NCBI GenBank assembly: GCA_002633005.1 | Contig: NMRA01000234.1 | Coordinates: 309,535 to 330,738, forward strand | Direction: 5' to 3' | DNA: 21,204 bases | Origin: Phoronis australis | Lineage: Eukaryota; Phoronida; Phoronidae | Shown: piece after piece, positions 9,551 to 19,556 of the stretch | Position numbering within the stretch: the first letter of the stretch is position 1 | How the letters are laid out: each line of letters begins with the position of its first letter | Position numbers and translations under genes: made by a program | Notes under the pieces: model-generated | Told to the model about the DNA's origin: nothing | The model's input: the letters and a program-made list of their open reading frames with translations, nothing else | Databases searched by the model: none

Positions 9551-10566
9551 AAGCTTCTGTAGCTTCTTCTGATGGTCAGTGTAGTTGGGGATGATCAGAA
9601 CATAACGTTTTTTGGTTGTGATAGACCGGCCCGAAACTCCTCCCCTTATTTTCGGTCGGTCGAAATTCCTTTATTTGTCCAGTAACATGCGATTTCATGC
9701 TTATACGCATTAGCAGGTTGCATTAATGAAGCAACACATCTGTTTTCACTTTTTCGCTCTTCTGATGGATTTAAACCTATAGAAAATTTGAAATCTTCAT
9801 AAAATTTTGACCTCTGTAGGTGCTCTCTTGGTAAATATTGGTGAAGTTTTAGCTGAGGTCGCTTCAGTCTGATCAGCCGAGTTTGAAGTAACTTTTAGTA
9901 TTACTACACGGTAAAGCGGTTTCCTAAATGCTTTGAATTTCATATCCGTTAAGACTTTAATTTACGCTTATAATAAAAGTACAAAACACAGAAAATAGCG
10001 TGGAATATTAGTAAACTTGAGTTAGAATTCCTGAGAAAGAAAGTAACAAATTTCATGATTTTATGAATCGGCAACAGTCTAATTTGCGCAGTGCCACAAT
10101 ATTCTAAGTAATCCATTCTTGTGGGTGTCATGAGCACATGTGTGAACTGTAAACGTTTTGTTGTTTTTTGCTGTTTCAAAATGAGAGCAACGGGTGACCG
10201 TGTTCAAGCACATACATTTTTGCCGTAAGGCGAAAATCTCATTTCAAGAGTTAATGATTTTTGTCGGAAGTCATGGTCAAAATCCGGAAGGAAGTTGGAC
10301 GAAAAATGACACTAAAATTGTTGAAAATTTACCGAAAGTTTTTGTTTCAAATTTCCATCTATTTTCCACGAGAATTATGATCGTGAACTTTTTAAGACCA
10401 CCACATTACGGCTAATGCGGAACGGCGGTTGGACCGCGACATAGGCTAAGAGTGTGGCATGTTGACTGACTCGTAAACAAAAGCAAACGACGACCAAACT
10501 TATCACAACGTAGATAGAACAATGACTGACTCAGCAGCTCTCACAGTCAGTCTATATGAAAAGAAA
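9551..10566. other. Gene-free stretch
   Basis: ORFs at 9949-10179 (minus) and 10194-10415 (plus) show no recognised domain. I see no splice-supported exon and no clear repeat. Confidence 0.4.
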
Positions 10567-10605
10567 TTGGCGCGAAATTCTCGCCTCCCAATACGTCACT
10601 TCCGG
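10567..10605. promoter_or_regulatory. Dense promoter motif cluster (E2F, CCAAT, CRE half, ETS)
   Basis: Within 39 bp: TTGGCGCGAAA (E2F type, 10567-10577), CCAAT (10588-10592) and ACGTCACTTCCGG (10593-10605), whose reverse is the well-known ETS-CRE composite CCGGAAGTGACGT. Such clusters mark TATA-less and often bidirectional promoters of animal housekeeping genes. It lies between the divergent genes, about 0.95 kb before the first ANKS6 exon, so it is the best candidate for the start of the implied 5' non-coding exon of ANKS6. Motif reading only. Confidence 0.5.
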
Positions 10606-10671
10606 AGTAGAGGACGAGTTATTGTTTAATTACAAAAAGCTGTAATTAACTGAAAAATATGTCTGGGATAG

Positions 10672-10887
10672 TCAACGAACCTTATTTTTGCTAAAAATGA
10701 CATGAAAAAAGGTTGCCTTCGCCTTTAATGCTGTGTGAGAACACCTGGAATTTTGAGGACAATCTCGCTTCAGATGGCCATAGTCTTTGCATTGAAAATA
10801 CTGTTGTCTAGATTGTGAGCGGCCAGATGGGCTAAGTTTATTATCAGCACTATTAAACCGTGACTTATTGAAATGGTGGTAGTACAA
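10672..10887 (-). pseudogene. Decayed retrotransposon gag fragment (zinc knuckle)
   Basis: A 71-codon minus-strand ORF whose middle reads YFQCKDYGHLKRDCP. This fits the gag zinc knuckle C-X2-C-X4-H-X4-C with exact spacing (residues 30, 33, 38, 43), except that the first cysteine is tyrosine. A Ser/Arg/Gln-rich stretch precedes it, as in LTR-retrotransposon gag. No protease, reverse transcriptase or LTR was seen nearby, so it looks like an isolated relic. A host zinc-knuckle exon is the alternative. Confidence 0.45.
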
Positions 10888-11531
10888 TGGTTAAAGAAGA
10901 AAGGAACTGATTTTGGATGTTAACTTGTATCTATAGTAACAACACAGATCCTTGGATATCTTGGAGAGACATTTTCCACGTTTCCATTACTATTTCCGTG
11001 GCATGAATTTGATATCTATACAACACTAGCAAGTGACAACAGTGGCCAAACAAAAGACCCACACGGTGGCTCTGAATTTCTTTCCACTCAGACTTTGTTC
11101 AATTGCAAGCTGGACATTTGTGTGACTTTCTCATAATGTATTTGCATGCTAATATATAGCGGGAACTAAACAACAACTTTGTTTAAACACAGTCTACGCT
11201 AAACAAAGTGCTGTTATATTTACTGACAACTTGTAAATACGAGCTCCACATCATGATACTTATTGGACACGGTTAAGTTATTTGCGGTGGATCATTTTTG
11301 CCACAAAACTCGGTTTTAAAAACATTTGACAATTTTCAACTTATTTCATATTCTTATTGCCGTTATGTTTTGCTTTTCTAACTAATTTGGCCAAACAATC
11401 ACAGAGATAAGAAAGTAGTGTGCAAGTCAGTTTTTGGAGTGGGTTATGACAGAGTAGAATCTTGTACAGCTGGCCATATGTTGTTATCTCATTTTTTGGT
11501 AAAGCATGATGAATCCATTTTTTATTTTCAG
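10888..11531. other. Upstream region of the first visible ANKS6 exon
   Basis: AT-rich with no exon that can be supported. A perfect 10-bp inverted repeat (11176-11185 with 11200-11209, ACTTTGTTTA/TAAACAAAGT) lies here. It ends with the pyrimidine-rich acceptor TTTTTTATTTTCAG at 11531. An AATATATAG at about 11152 could be TATA-like, but alone it is weak. Confidence 0.4.
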
Positions 11532-12302
11532 GGTAAAGTATATAAGAATGCGCATATTCATATATGCTAACGATGAGTCTTGACCAAGTTCGTCAGCTTT
11601 TGGCTGCTAGCGAGCAGGGAGATGGCAGCACTGTGCAGGCTTTACTTGACCAGAGCGTGCCCGTGAATTCGGCCATTAATGGGGAAGTCACTGCCCTTCA
11701 GGTGGCCGCCGCTAATGGTCATGAACACATTGTTCGCTTATTGTTGATGAATGGAGCGGCCTTGGACAAACCCAACTCATATGGTTGGACGCCATTATTG
11801 CAGGCAGCTCGCCATGGACACGTGAACGTCATGGCGTTACTGCTGCAGAATAAGGCTGACATCAATGCTCGAACTAAAATGAGCACCACCGCACTGACTT
11901 TAGCGGCCACCGGAGGACATGTGCAATGTGTGCGCCTGTTACTTGAAGCTGGAGTTGACTTCAGTAACTCACAGGGCTTTGGCACGAGCGGTGAGTACAC
12001 CGAACATTTGTTGATGACACCACTCATGGCTGCAGCCATTCACGGTCATGATGCTGTACTCAGACTGCTATTGGATCGTGGCTTCAACGTCAACCATCAG
12101 ACGGCGTACACAGGCCAGAGCCTACTCACACTGGCTGCAGCCAATGGTCACATGACTACTGCGCAGATACTTATTGAGAGGGGTGCGGATCCTAACCTTG
12201 TGGATGTCAATGGACAAACTGCATTGGGGATTGCCAGGTCGCTTGGAAAGAGAGAGGTCAAGGGTTATTTGGACCGGAAGACGACAAATAAACCTAAACA
12301 GG
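11532..12302 (+). CDS. ANKS6: ANKS6-like gene, first visible exon (5'UTR tail plus seven ankyrin repeats)
   Basis: Coding from the ATG at 11564 (or 11573, which has A at -3) to 12302; an in-frame TAA at 11543 shows translation starts in this exon. A pyrimidine-rich acceptor ends at 11531, so an upstream non-coding exon is implied. The 246 full codons carry about seven ankyrin repeats (residues about 10-39, 42-71, 74-104, 108-137, 152-178, 185-213, 217-238). Typical signatures are GWTPLLQAARHGHVNV and TALTLAATGGHVQCVRLLLE, then a YLDRKTTNKPKQ linker. Human ANKS6, as I remember it, has the same repeat layout, the same irregular insertion before its fifth repeat and a YLDPLTTVRPK linker here. 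ANKS6 is a ciliary inversin-compartment protein that binds NEK8, INVS and NPHP3 and is mutated in nephronophthisis type 16. The donor is CAGG|GTAAGC, phase 1. Reading through the donor would add a 70-residue unconserved tail ending at 12514. Family call is strong; orthology rests on remembered sequence. Confidence 0.88.
11548..11583 (+). promoter_or_regulatory. Upstream ORF overlapping the ANKS6 start codon
   Basis: The first ATG after the acceptor, at 11548, opens an 11-codon ORF (MRIFIYANDES) ending at a TGA at 11581-11583. It overlaps both candidate main starts (11564 and 11573) in another frame. It has A at -3, whereas the ATG at 11564 has T. If the transcript contains this exon from 11532, scanning ribosomes would meet this ORF first, which could limit ANKS6 translation. 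This is inference from sequence context only. Confidence 0.45.
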
Positions 12303-13946
12303 GTAAGCTGAAGTGTTGGCACTCTAAAGATCTTAAAGTTTGGATGTCCTTTCCTCATGCATTGTATTGCCCTATTTATGTAGGTTATAAATTCTTCCTC
12401 TTTCATGACATTCCCTGTGAGTTATTTAAAGTTATTATCCTTAGAAATGTGGGAAATAGTACGTTACAATGTGCCCTTATTTTGAGAACCAGTTTGAAGC
12501 CTGTTATTCAATGAAGAAAACTGTGGGCATGTTATGTCCAACTAATACCGAAATGTGTGCCTTGTATTATTTACTGATTGAATAGTAATGTTAAGCAGTC
12601 TTGAATAACATTTTAGAGACACATTTGTCCAGAGCAATGCAATGAAATTTTAGAGACACATTTGTCCAGAGCAATGCAATGAAATTTTAATGAGGGCTTT
12701 CAATCAAGTCTATTCAGACTAGTAAGTTTAAACCACTATCAAATAATGCTTTTGATAATAGACTACCACCATCACCAAGAATTAAAGTTCTTAAATATGT
12801 ATGAAAAGTATTCCGTGAAACTATTTTAAAATCCTTGAAGATCACAAACTCATATGTACATAAAAATAATTCCCAGATGTTGGTACTAGTAATCACGTGA
12901 CTGCATTTTTTCTAACAAATCTCAATTTTTCATGTTACTAGATCACTGTAAATTTCTCATGAAATATGTTCACTCTGTTTCTCTATTCTAGTTCCTACAA
13001 AAGTTTATGTGAGATGTTGTTTTCAGGCTTTTTAGCCCGACAACTCCACTGTTGACGTTATCATTCCTCTAAACAATCAGAAGTCTTCAGTTTTGATGCC
13101 GATCTCTCAGGCTAAAAGGCCTAAAGAGTAAATCAAAACAATCGATGAATGGATATTCCAAGTTTCATGCGTAAAAAGTTAATGTCTGTGGAAAATTTAG
13201 CGATCTGCATAAAATGTGATGATTCTTTAGAAAGAATGCAATTGTGTGCCTACAAACATCTTGGCATTGCTTTCATGCACATTACAATATTCTGTGGTCA
13301 TCAAAGATTTTCAAGTGCATAGTTTAACGAGCTTACTGTACTTCAAAAGTTATACATTGAGAAATCTGATCCTTGGTAACCAAATTAGTCTATTACCACA
13401 GTAGCCTAAAGGGTATCACAAAAACTGATTAAAGCAAAGTGTATATTGATGAGTTGAATGTTCTGTCATTGTTTACACAATATTACATTGTGGCTTGTTC
13501 AATACCCCTAACCTTGCTCTTATAGAATTGTGTACATAACTTGCCTGCACCGATCGTCAGATCAATAAGAAGTCCAGACACACCCTCTGTGACTAAAAAA
13601 AAACTATTTGGGCTAATGGAGTAGATCAGTAAAATTCAACAGTTTGAGATCTAGTAGGGCAAGTGAAATGTTATTTTCTCATTTTTGCATGAAAGATACC
13701 ATTGTGAAAATTTCTGAGCATTTCACTAACAATATTGGAATGCTTTAAAGAATGATAAGGACAGTGTTTGCTATTATTTTTTGCTGAAATTTTGCAGTCA
13801 GTGTAAAATGTCACTGAGTATGAAAAGATATAACGCTGTGGTGATGACTGAATGAACTGTAGTTCTGTTTACTGAGCTACAGTTCATTAAACTACACTGC
13901 AGTTCCCCAATATTTTGTTAAATGTGCGAGAATGAGGTGACACAGC
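12303..13946 (+). other. ANKS6 intron 1, left part
   Basis: Starts at the GTAAGC donor. Contains the 37-bp duplication at 12611 and two inverted repeats: 13025-13037 with 13110-13122 (one mismatch, 72-bp loop) and a perfect 12-bp pair, 13851-13862 with 13877-13888 (14-nt loop). The word TTTGAGAACCAGTTT at 12481-12495 also occurs in foldback copy 3 and may be a solo arm. No coding sequence. Confidence 0.5.
12611..12684 (+). repeat. Perfect 37-bp tandem duplication
   Basis: Two identical 37-bp units (12611-12647, 12648-12684), each starting TTTTAGAGACACATTTGTCC, plus four bases of a third. The lack of any difference suggests a recent slippage event or an assembly duplication. Confidence 0.9.
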
Positions 13947-14157
13947 AAGGAGTGATGGCCTCCAGACAAGGGGCGCCTGCCTTCAGACAATGGGTGACTG
14001 CCTCCAGACAAGGGGTGATTGTCCCCAGACATGGGGTGACTGCTTCCAGATAAGGGGTGACTACCCCCAGACAAGGGGTGACTGCTCCCAGACAAGGGGT
14101 GACTGCTCCCAGACAAGGGGTGACTGCTTCCAGATAAGGGGTGACTGTCCCCAGACA
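13947..14157 (+). repeat. 21-bp minisatellite, ten units
   Basis: The anchor CAGA(C/T)A recurs exactly every 21 bp from 13963 to 14152, with unit CCAGACAAGGGGTGACTGCT and close variants. Because 21 is a multiple of three, both strands stay open: plus reads repeated RGDCSQT and minus reads repeated SGSSHPL. These ORFs (13990-14235 plus, 13892-14200 minus) are artefacts of the period and lie inside an ANKS6 intron. Confidence 0.92.
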
Positions 14158-14630
14158 ACCAGCAGACGTCTGGGTATTGGCAGATGGGCCAAATATTCAT
14201 GGCACTCTAAAAGAAACGTGTTTTGTTGTTTATAAACTAGAACAATCTGCAGTTAGTAGCCAGTGTGTTCCATCCAAATGCAGTAGTCCTGGCCAATAAG
14301 ACCTTTCTGGTTTTAAGAACTGGAAGGAATATCAACAGTTTTGTGAGCCCCTTGGATATGTGTAGACTGGGCATTACATCTATCAAAGTTTTGCCATTGT
14401 TGGACAAAGGCCTTCAATTGTGAATTCTGGTTGGGCTTGAAGTTAAAGTGCAACTTGATCAAACATCTCTGACAGTGTCCATTCCGTGATATGACAAACT
14501 TCGTGTTCCCTGTTCAGGATACTCATGCCTGTCCTTGTTTTGGGTAGAAATGTTGAATTTTCAGTGTTTATGTTTTCTAACATGAAATTCAGATTATTAT
14601 AAAATTATTTGTGTTTATTCGAAATCCTTT

Positions 14631-14662
14631 TATGCGCCCACATTTAAATATTTGGGCGCATA
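14631..14662. repeat. Palindrome matching the terminal palindrome at 1011
   Basis: A 32-bp near-palindrome whose halves pair at 13 of 16 positions; the outer ten, TATGCGCCCA/TGGGCGCATA, are perfect. It shares the ATGCGCCCACAT arm with 1011-1044 and lies at the left end of the inverted monomer array, as expected if both mark the same end of one element type. Confidence 0.65.
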
Positions 14663-14789
14663 TTGTTTGAAATTGCTAGAAGGTATACTGGTAGAACCAC
14701 GAATAACATCACAAGACTTCAAAGACTTCACATGAGTTCGTGTAAAATACCTACTTTAATGGTTACACAATTTACTAAACCCCTTGCTG

Positions 14790-15780
14790 GATCCTAGTGA
14801 GATTTAGTAGACCTAGATGTGTTCCTATGAAGCTGACCACAGATGGCAATGCATTTTGAACCAATCTGACATCTGCTATGATCCCTAGTGGCAATTTTAG
14901 TTTCATAGGTTTGCCTCTATTATTAAGAGTTCCTTGATGGATTTTCATCAAATGTGTTTCTAACTAAGAGACAGCAACGCCTTCCTATTTTTGGATAGAT
15001 TTGACATAGTCTGCATCACTTACTGGGCAATTTTAAAAATTTTCAAAGACATCCATTTTTGGCATCCGCCTCGTTATCTGCCAAACCACTTGAACAATCA
15101 TTTTGAAAATTGTATTTGTGTTCCTGGTGAGAACTCCGCAGCCGGCATTGATTTTTGTATGGATTCAACTACTCTGGCATCTGCTAGTGGTGATTTTGTT
15201 GCGTTTGTAGTTGTACTTCCACAATCATGTGTAGGATAATGGATTGGCAGATTTGTTCTTATGGAGCTCACAAGAGACCAGTCCGACTACAGGTGTGCCC
15301 GCTAGTGGCGATTTTTGTTTTTGTTTGCATCTTCATCTTGAGAATTCATTTATGGAGTTTCATGAAATTTGTCAAATGAGTATCTAATAAGGAGACAACA
15401 ATGAACTGTGTGGCTTTGCATTTTCGGATGTTATCTGCACCATCCGGTGGCTATTTTTATAAGTTTAAGTCATTTTTGCATCATCTCAAGGGATAATTAT
15501 GAAACAAAGCAGACACGTTTCTGATGAGAAGACCATGGTCGACATTGACAACTGTGGTGCAACCTAGTCATGATTTTTGTCTTTTGTGTCTAAGACTAAA
15601 GCTCTCGATTCCTTTGCACGATCTTAGTGAAATTCTGTATGTGGTTTGCTATGAATGTGATAATGGCTGTCCACGACTTTGCACAGCTTTGGCTTCTGCT
15701 GCTGGGCCCTTGTGGCAATTTTAGCTTTTACATCTTCAGAGTTCCTGTCCATAGTCTGCGCCCTCTAATGGCCATTTGTA
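14790..15780 (-). repeat. Inverted, decayed array of the CTCF-like-core monomers
   Basis: Minus-oriented copies of the 1-845 monomers. Cores lie near 14884, 15183, 15300, 15443, 15562, 15707 and 15764, mostly about 120-145 bp (or twice that) apart. The clearest unit covers about 15290-15372: its reverse reads CAAATTTCATGAAACTCC, an A-rich run and GCCACTAGCGGGCACAC. The core at 15758-15771 (reverse CCATTAGAGGGCGC) matches 13 of 14 CTCF consensus positions. ORFs on plus at 14991-15239, 15524-15724 and 15627-15887 are translations of this array. Confidence 0.7.
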
Positions 15781-15962
15781 CAACTATTACTAATGAAAAC
15801 CCTTGGAAACATACCATTTGCAGTGCAGTCATAGGTGTATTACAATTTTTTTGCATTGCTCTTGTTGGTATTTCCTTGTTTGTATGAAATGGAAATTTTT
15901 ATATGATTATTATTCTTAAATAATTTTATTGTGGTTAACTCTTTATGTTTTTTGTTTTACAG

Positions 15963-16007
15963 TTAACGAATCGTTGAAACCCAACATTATTGAAGCAGCA
16001 AAATCTG
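15963..16007 (+). CDS. ANKS6: ANKS6-like gene, second exon (45 nt)
   Basis: A 45-nt exon behind a T-rich acceptor (TTTTGTTTTACAG) and before the donor TCTG|GTGGGT. It enters in phase 1 and leaves in phase 1. It encodes VNESLKPNIIEAAKSG with its two split codons. In human ANKS6 the equivalent segment after the first ankyrin block reads roughly RRPDIFHALKMG, the first helix of the next ankyrin repeat, so position and pattern agree. Too short for an ORF caller; support is phase continuity on both sides plus the family match. Confidence 0.82.
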
Positions 16008-17374
16008 GTGGGTTTGCGTGTATTCACGTGTTTAGTAACCATTGTAGTTAACCTGAATATAGTCATCTTTTTGGTACTGGCTTCCTCCTACTGGTAGTCA
16101 GACATCGATAACCACGACCCGTGATCTGATCTCCATGTTCAAAACTTGATGCAAAAGTTTAGCAACTGCATGGATGCTATGAGTTAACTTACTAATTTGT
16201 ACTCGAAATCTGTGACGTTGTTGGTTAAGTTTTGAGTCTGAGTCGGGAATGAGTTCGGAGATTAGACCCGGGAACCAGATCTGTTGACTCTTTCGAAATT
16301 TTACCCCAATTTGAAATAACTCAAAATGTAAGTTGAAATGGTGTTATTCTGAAAAACATTCGTATCACAAATTTCTTAGTATTTTAACGAAGTTAACCTG
16401 ACCATTCCTGATCACCCTCATTACCTTTGCACCACATTTTTTTTGCACGCAAGTTAAAACTGACCACGTGGAGGTAAGAAATTATGGATTCAAAGCTGAG
16501 TGTGACAAGTGAGTGTACAGTTCACACCACACATGTTCTAGTGTACAAGTATTCAGTGTGTAGTCACAGGATGTTAGTGATTATGTAATCAGTAGCAAGC
16601 AAGCTACCTGTTGTCCATGCATTGTAATGGACAATGCTAGACCACATTTTATGTGGGAGCTTACAGACTTGTCCATGTATTTTAGCCAAATATAATGTTA
16701 TAGATTTAATAGTATATACTTTCTGAAAATAGAAAGCCTGTAAAATTTGACTTTTGACTTTATACCGTAGTGCTATTAATTGGATCATGTGCAATTTTAG
16801 CCAAAAAAGAATGGCACATCAATAGGAAAACAATGGTATTATAGCATGACTGAATTTTATTTGATATAAATGTTCAAGATGAAATCTCAAAAACACTATT
16901 ACAGTTTTTTAAATTATCATTTCATTGTATGTCACTTTTGATTTTTTTCTTAAAAGTCCTATTTTTGATAGCCTTTATGGAACTGTGGAAAATTAAAAAA
17001 AAACATTGCTAACAGTGTTTAGAAGAACAGGGCATAAAGTATGGTGCCTGAAAGTTTCATATGAATCTGGTGGTCAGACATTTCTTAGATGTGATGTTCC
17101 AAAGTTCGCCAAATTTGGCCATTTATCGAGGGTCCTACATAACGTTAAGTTCATGTTCTGATACTGCACTGTCTAGCATATACCTCCTGCTCATGTCGGT
17201 TGGTCATTAACTTTGTTCTGAGCATACTCAGTGGTCTGGTGGTTAAACCACTCTATACAAAATATGAAGTTGAGAGCCATGTCTTAACGGGCTGTTATTT
17301 CTATAATCGTGCTAATTGGCACCAAGGTTAGTTTATGACTGTCCGTGACTTCTTCAACTTACCTATTTTTTCAG
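16008..17374 (+). other. ANKS6 intron 2
   Basis: From a GTGGGT donor to a TTTTTTCAG acceptor. Contains a short perfect hairpin (TTGTCCAT 16611-16618 with ATGGACAA 16627-16634). The minus-strand ORF 16564-16794 has no recognisable domain. Nothing else seen. Confidence 0.5.
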
Positions 17375-17582
17375 GCGACCTAGCACGAATGGCACAGATC
17401 CTTGATGACGACATCTTACAGCGTGACGCTACGTCACCCCACGATGGTGCTACTCCTCTCATGTTCGCGGCCATGATGGGCCGTCTAGACATGGCGCAGT
17501 TACTGGTGGCACGAGGTTGTGATATCAACAAGCAAGACAATATCAGTGGATGGACAGCGTTGATGCAGGCCACATACCATGG
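17375..17582 (+). CDS. ANKS6: ANKS6-like gene, third exon (ankyrin repeats of the second block)
   Basis: A 208-nt exon, acceptor CTATTTTTTCAG, donor CATGG|GTAGGC, entering in phase 1 and leaving in phase 2. It encodes the rest of one ankyrin repeat (GDLARMAQILDDD), a full repeat (DGATPLMFAAMMGRLDMAQLL) and the start of the next (SGWTALMQATYHG). The last stretch is almost identical to human ANKS6 (HGWTALMQATYHG, recalled), which is the single best piece of evidence for the orthology call. The ATG at 17335 is intronic and is not a start. Confidence 0.9.
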
Positions 17583-19047
17583 GTAGGCCCACTGTGTAAT
17601 GGGGAATTTGTGCTGTGCAGAATATTACGGGAAATCATTTTAGAAAAAGTTGGTTTAGGTCAGTTTACAATAAAGCCGGGCTGTCCAGTTTTGAATAAGT
17701 AAACTTTTGTCAGTCTTTCAACCTGCTACCAGACTGTTAAGTGTTGTAAATAATACAAATGATTCCGAGTGGCAGTGTTATTGTCAGTTGTCATTTACAT
17801 GATAGTAAAAATTCCCCAGTTTGTGACAACGTGAAGTTAACTGTTTGCCTCATGGTAGGAATCTGTACCAAATTTTAGACATGGAATATTGGCCCCTCCA
17901 AATTCAAGAGAACGAGAAAGACTAAACAAACGGTATGCAAATTTTAGAATTAATTTAGCACGGTACCAACTACATATGTTTCAATTTTGTGGTTAAAAGG
18001 AGAATGTATGAGAGGTTAACAGTCATTCCGTCGAGATTACAAACTATGGGACGCATGAAAATGTTGTGTTGGCAGATATTTTCAACAATTTTATGGATTG
18101 CCAAACTTAGACTCTGGTGATACAAAACACAGTGTCTGATATGTTGAACACCAAAATAGCCCATGTCCCAGTCTTCAGATGCTGTCCCACACTGTACAAT
18201 GTTTACTGTAAAGTGAAAGGTCAATAACGCCATATTCCATAAAATAACACAATCTGGTAACCTATAATTTGTCTTCACTTAACTTAGAAGAGTGCAGTTG
18301 GAAATTTTTGATCACTAAATCAAAAGTCTATTTTTTGCGGATAAAATGCTGGAAAATTTTGTGACCTGGAGTAAGTGAGTGCATTCTGAATTTTGAAAAT
18401 GCTGAGATTTGGGCTAAGTGATAAACAGTCACTTAGTGATTTTTTAAGCATTGAATGCTACCGTACATCCTATGGGGACAATTTATGACTACAGATTTTG
18501 TTGGTTCATGAAACTTACAGGAAATAAGAAATAAATGACACTCCACTCATCATATACATTTGACTTGTTGATTTTTTCTTATGAACCATTAACTTTCGTA
18601 GTCATTCAGTCTCTCAAAGTTGTTCCCACTTTCAGCCCATTTTTGTTTTTCACCTGAGGAGTCCTTATGGAGTTGTTTGTTGTATTGTTACCATCAACCT
18701 TTCACGTCTGCTATTCAGTACTAAATGTTTCACTGGTGTGATGCAGCGCTTGTAAAACCTGACGTTGGCTAATAACTGTCTGATGAACAATGGTTTTTGT
18801 GGCCTCTTGGAACAGCTAAGTTTCAGTGCGTGACACACTCGAGTGTAAGTGCATTGTAAAACATCTCTGGACTCGGAAGGAATTTATAGGATCCTTGCTT
18901 CTTTCGTGTAGGCATCTTTTTGTGTTTAAGTGAGCTGTGATTTTGATTTTGAGGATTATCTTGTCTAGATGGTGTACTAAGGGCTTGCCTTTCATTAGTT
19001 GGTCTGTGGAACTCAGCAAATCTGTATTATGTGCTGTTGGTAGTGCT
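17583..19047 (+). other. ANKS6 intron 3, left part
   Basis: Begins at the GTAGGC donor. ORFs on minus at 17970-18278 and 18816-19019 lack any recognised domain. A short stem CTAAGTGA/TCACTTAG lies at about 18414-18437. Nothing else seen. Confidence 0.45.
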
Positions 19048-19303
19048 CATCAATTGCTGTGTGTGCAAGTCATGAAAGTCATCAATTGCTGTGTGTGCAA
19101 GTCATGCAAGTCATCAATTGCTGTGTGTGCAAGTCATGAAAGTCATCAATTGCTGTGTGTGCAAGTCATGCAAGTCATCAATTGCTGTGTGTGCAAGTCA
19201 TGAAAGTCATCAATTGCTGTGTGTGCAAGTCATGAAAGTCATCAATTGATGTGTGTGCAAGTCATGCAAGTCATCAATTGCTGTGTGTGCAAGTCATGCA
19301 AGC
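19048..19303 (+). repeat. 32-bp minisatellite, eight units
   Basis: Units start every 32 bp from 19048 to 19272 with CATCAATTGCTGTGTGTGCA and end GTCATG(A/C)AAGT. The variable base runs A, C, A, C, A, A, C, C, so the first four units form two 64-bp dimers. Unit 7 has one further change (TTGATG). Low divergence indicates recent expansion. All three plus frames stay open over it, which explains the spurious ORFs at 18937-19203 and 19251-19505. Confidence 0.93.
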
Positions 19304-19404
19304 CTATAGAGAAGCAAAAAGCATTGTATCAAAAATGTTGAGTATAAACAGACATTGCAATTGTTTATTTGTGTTTCTTGCTGGTAGATGTGGTAATAGT
19401 CAAT

Positions 19405-19488
19405 TACAGGGATCCTGCATTTTGAGAACCAGTTTTCTCCTCAGAATAACAGACATCAATCTGGTTCTCAAAATCAGGGATCTCTGTA
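19405..19488. mobile_element. Foldback MITE-like element, copy 3, in ANKS6 intron
   Basis: Arms 19406-19432 and 19461-19487 pair at 23 of 27 positions around a 28-bp loop. TA lies at both ends (19405-19406 and 19487-19488) and the interior begins CAGGGATCC. The core TTTTGAGAACCAG matches copy 2, AATCAGGGA matches copy 1, and the loop word GAATAACAGACAT matches GAATAACGGACGT of copy 1, so these are one family. It ends 69 bp before an ANKS6 exon. Confidence 0.7.
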
Positions 19489-19556
19489 TAAGTGACTTTT
19501 ACTGATGTTGCAATAGTGTGAAATTACAAAGTAATATGTTCGTCATTTTTTTGCAG

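Noticed and set aside
11564-12514. Full 316-codon ORF as a single-exon ankyrin gene
   Set aside because: The last 70 residues lose ankyrin character right after a GTAAGC donor, and a phase-matched exon with family homology exists at 15963. The tail is intron read-through.
13947-14157. G-quadruplex in the GGGG-containing minisatellite
   Set aside because: One G-run per 21-bp unit gives loops of about 17 nt, too long for a convincing quadruplex.
13892-14235. Repeat-rich ORFs on both strands as secreted or structural proteins
   Set aside because: Both are by-products of a 21-bp period in an intron.
19048-19303. CRISPR array
   Set aside because: Units are contiguous with no unique spacers, and the context is an animal intron.
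18937-19505. Cysteine-rich plus ORFs over the 32-bp repeat
   Set aside because: All frames stay open across the minisatellite; no exon signals.
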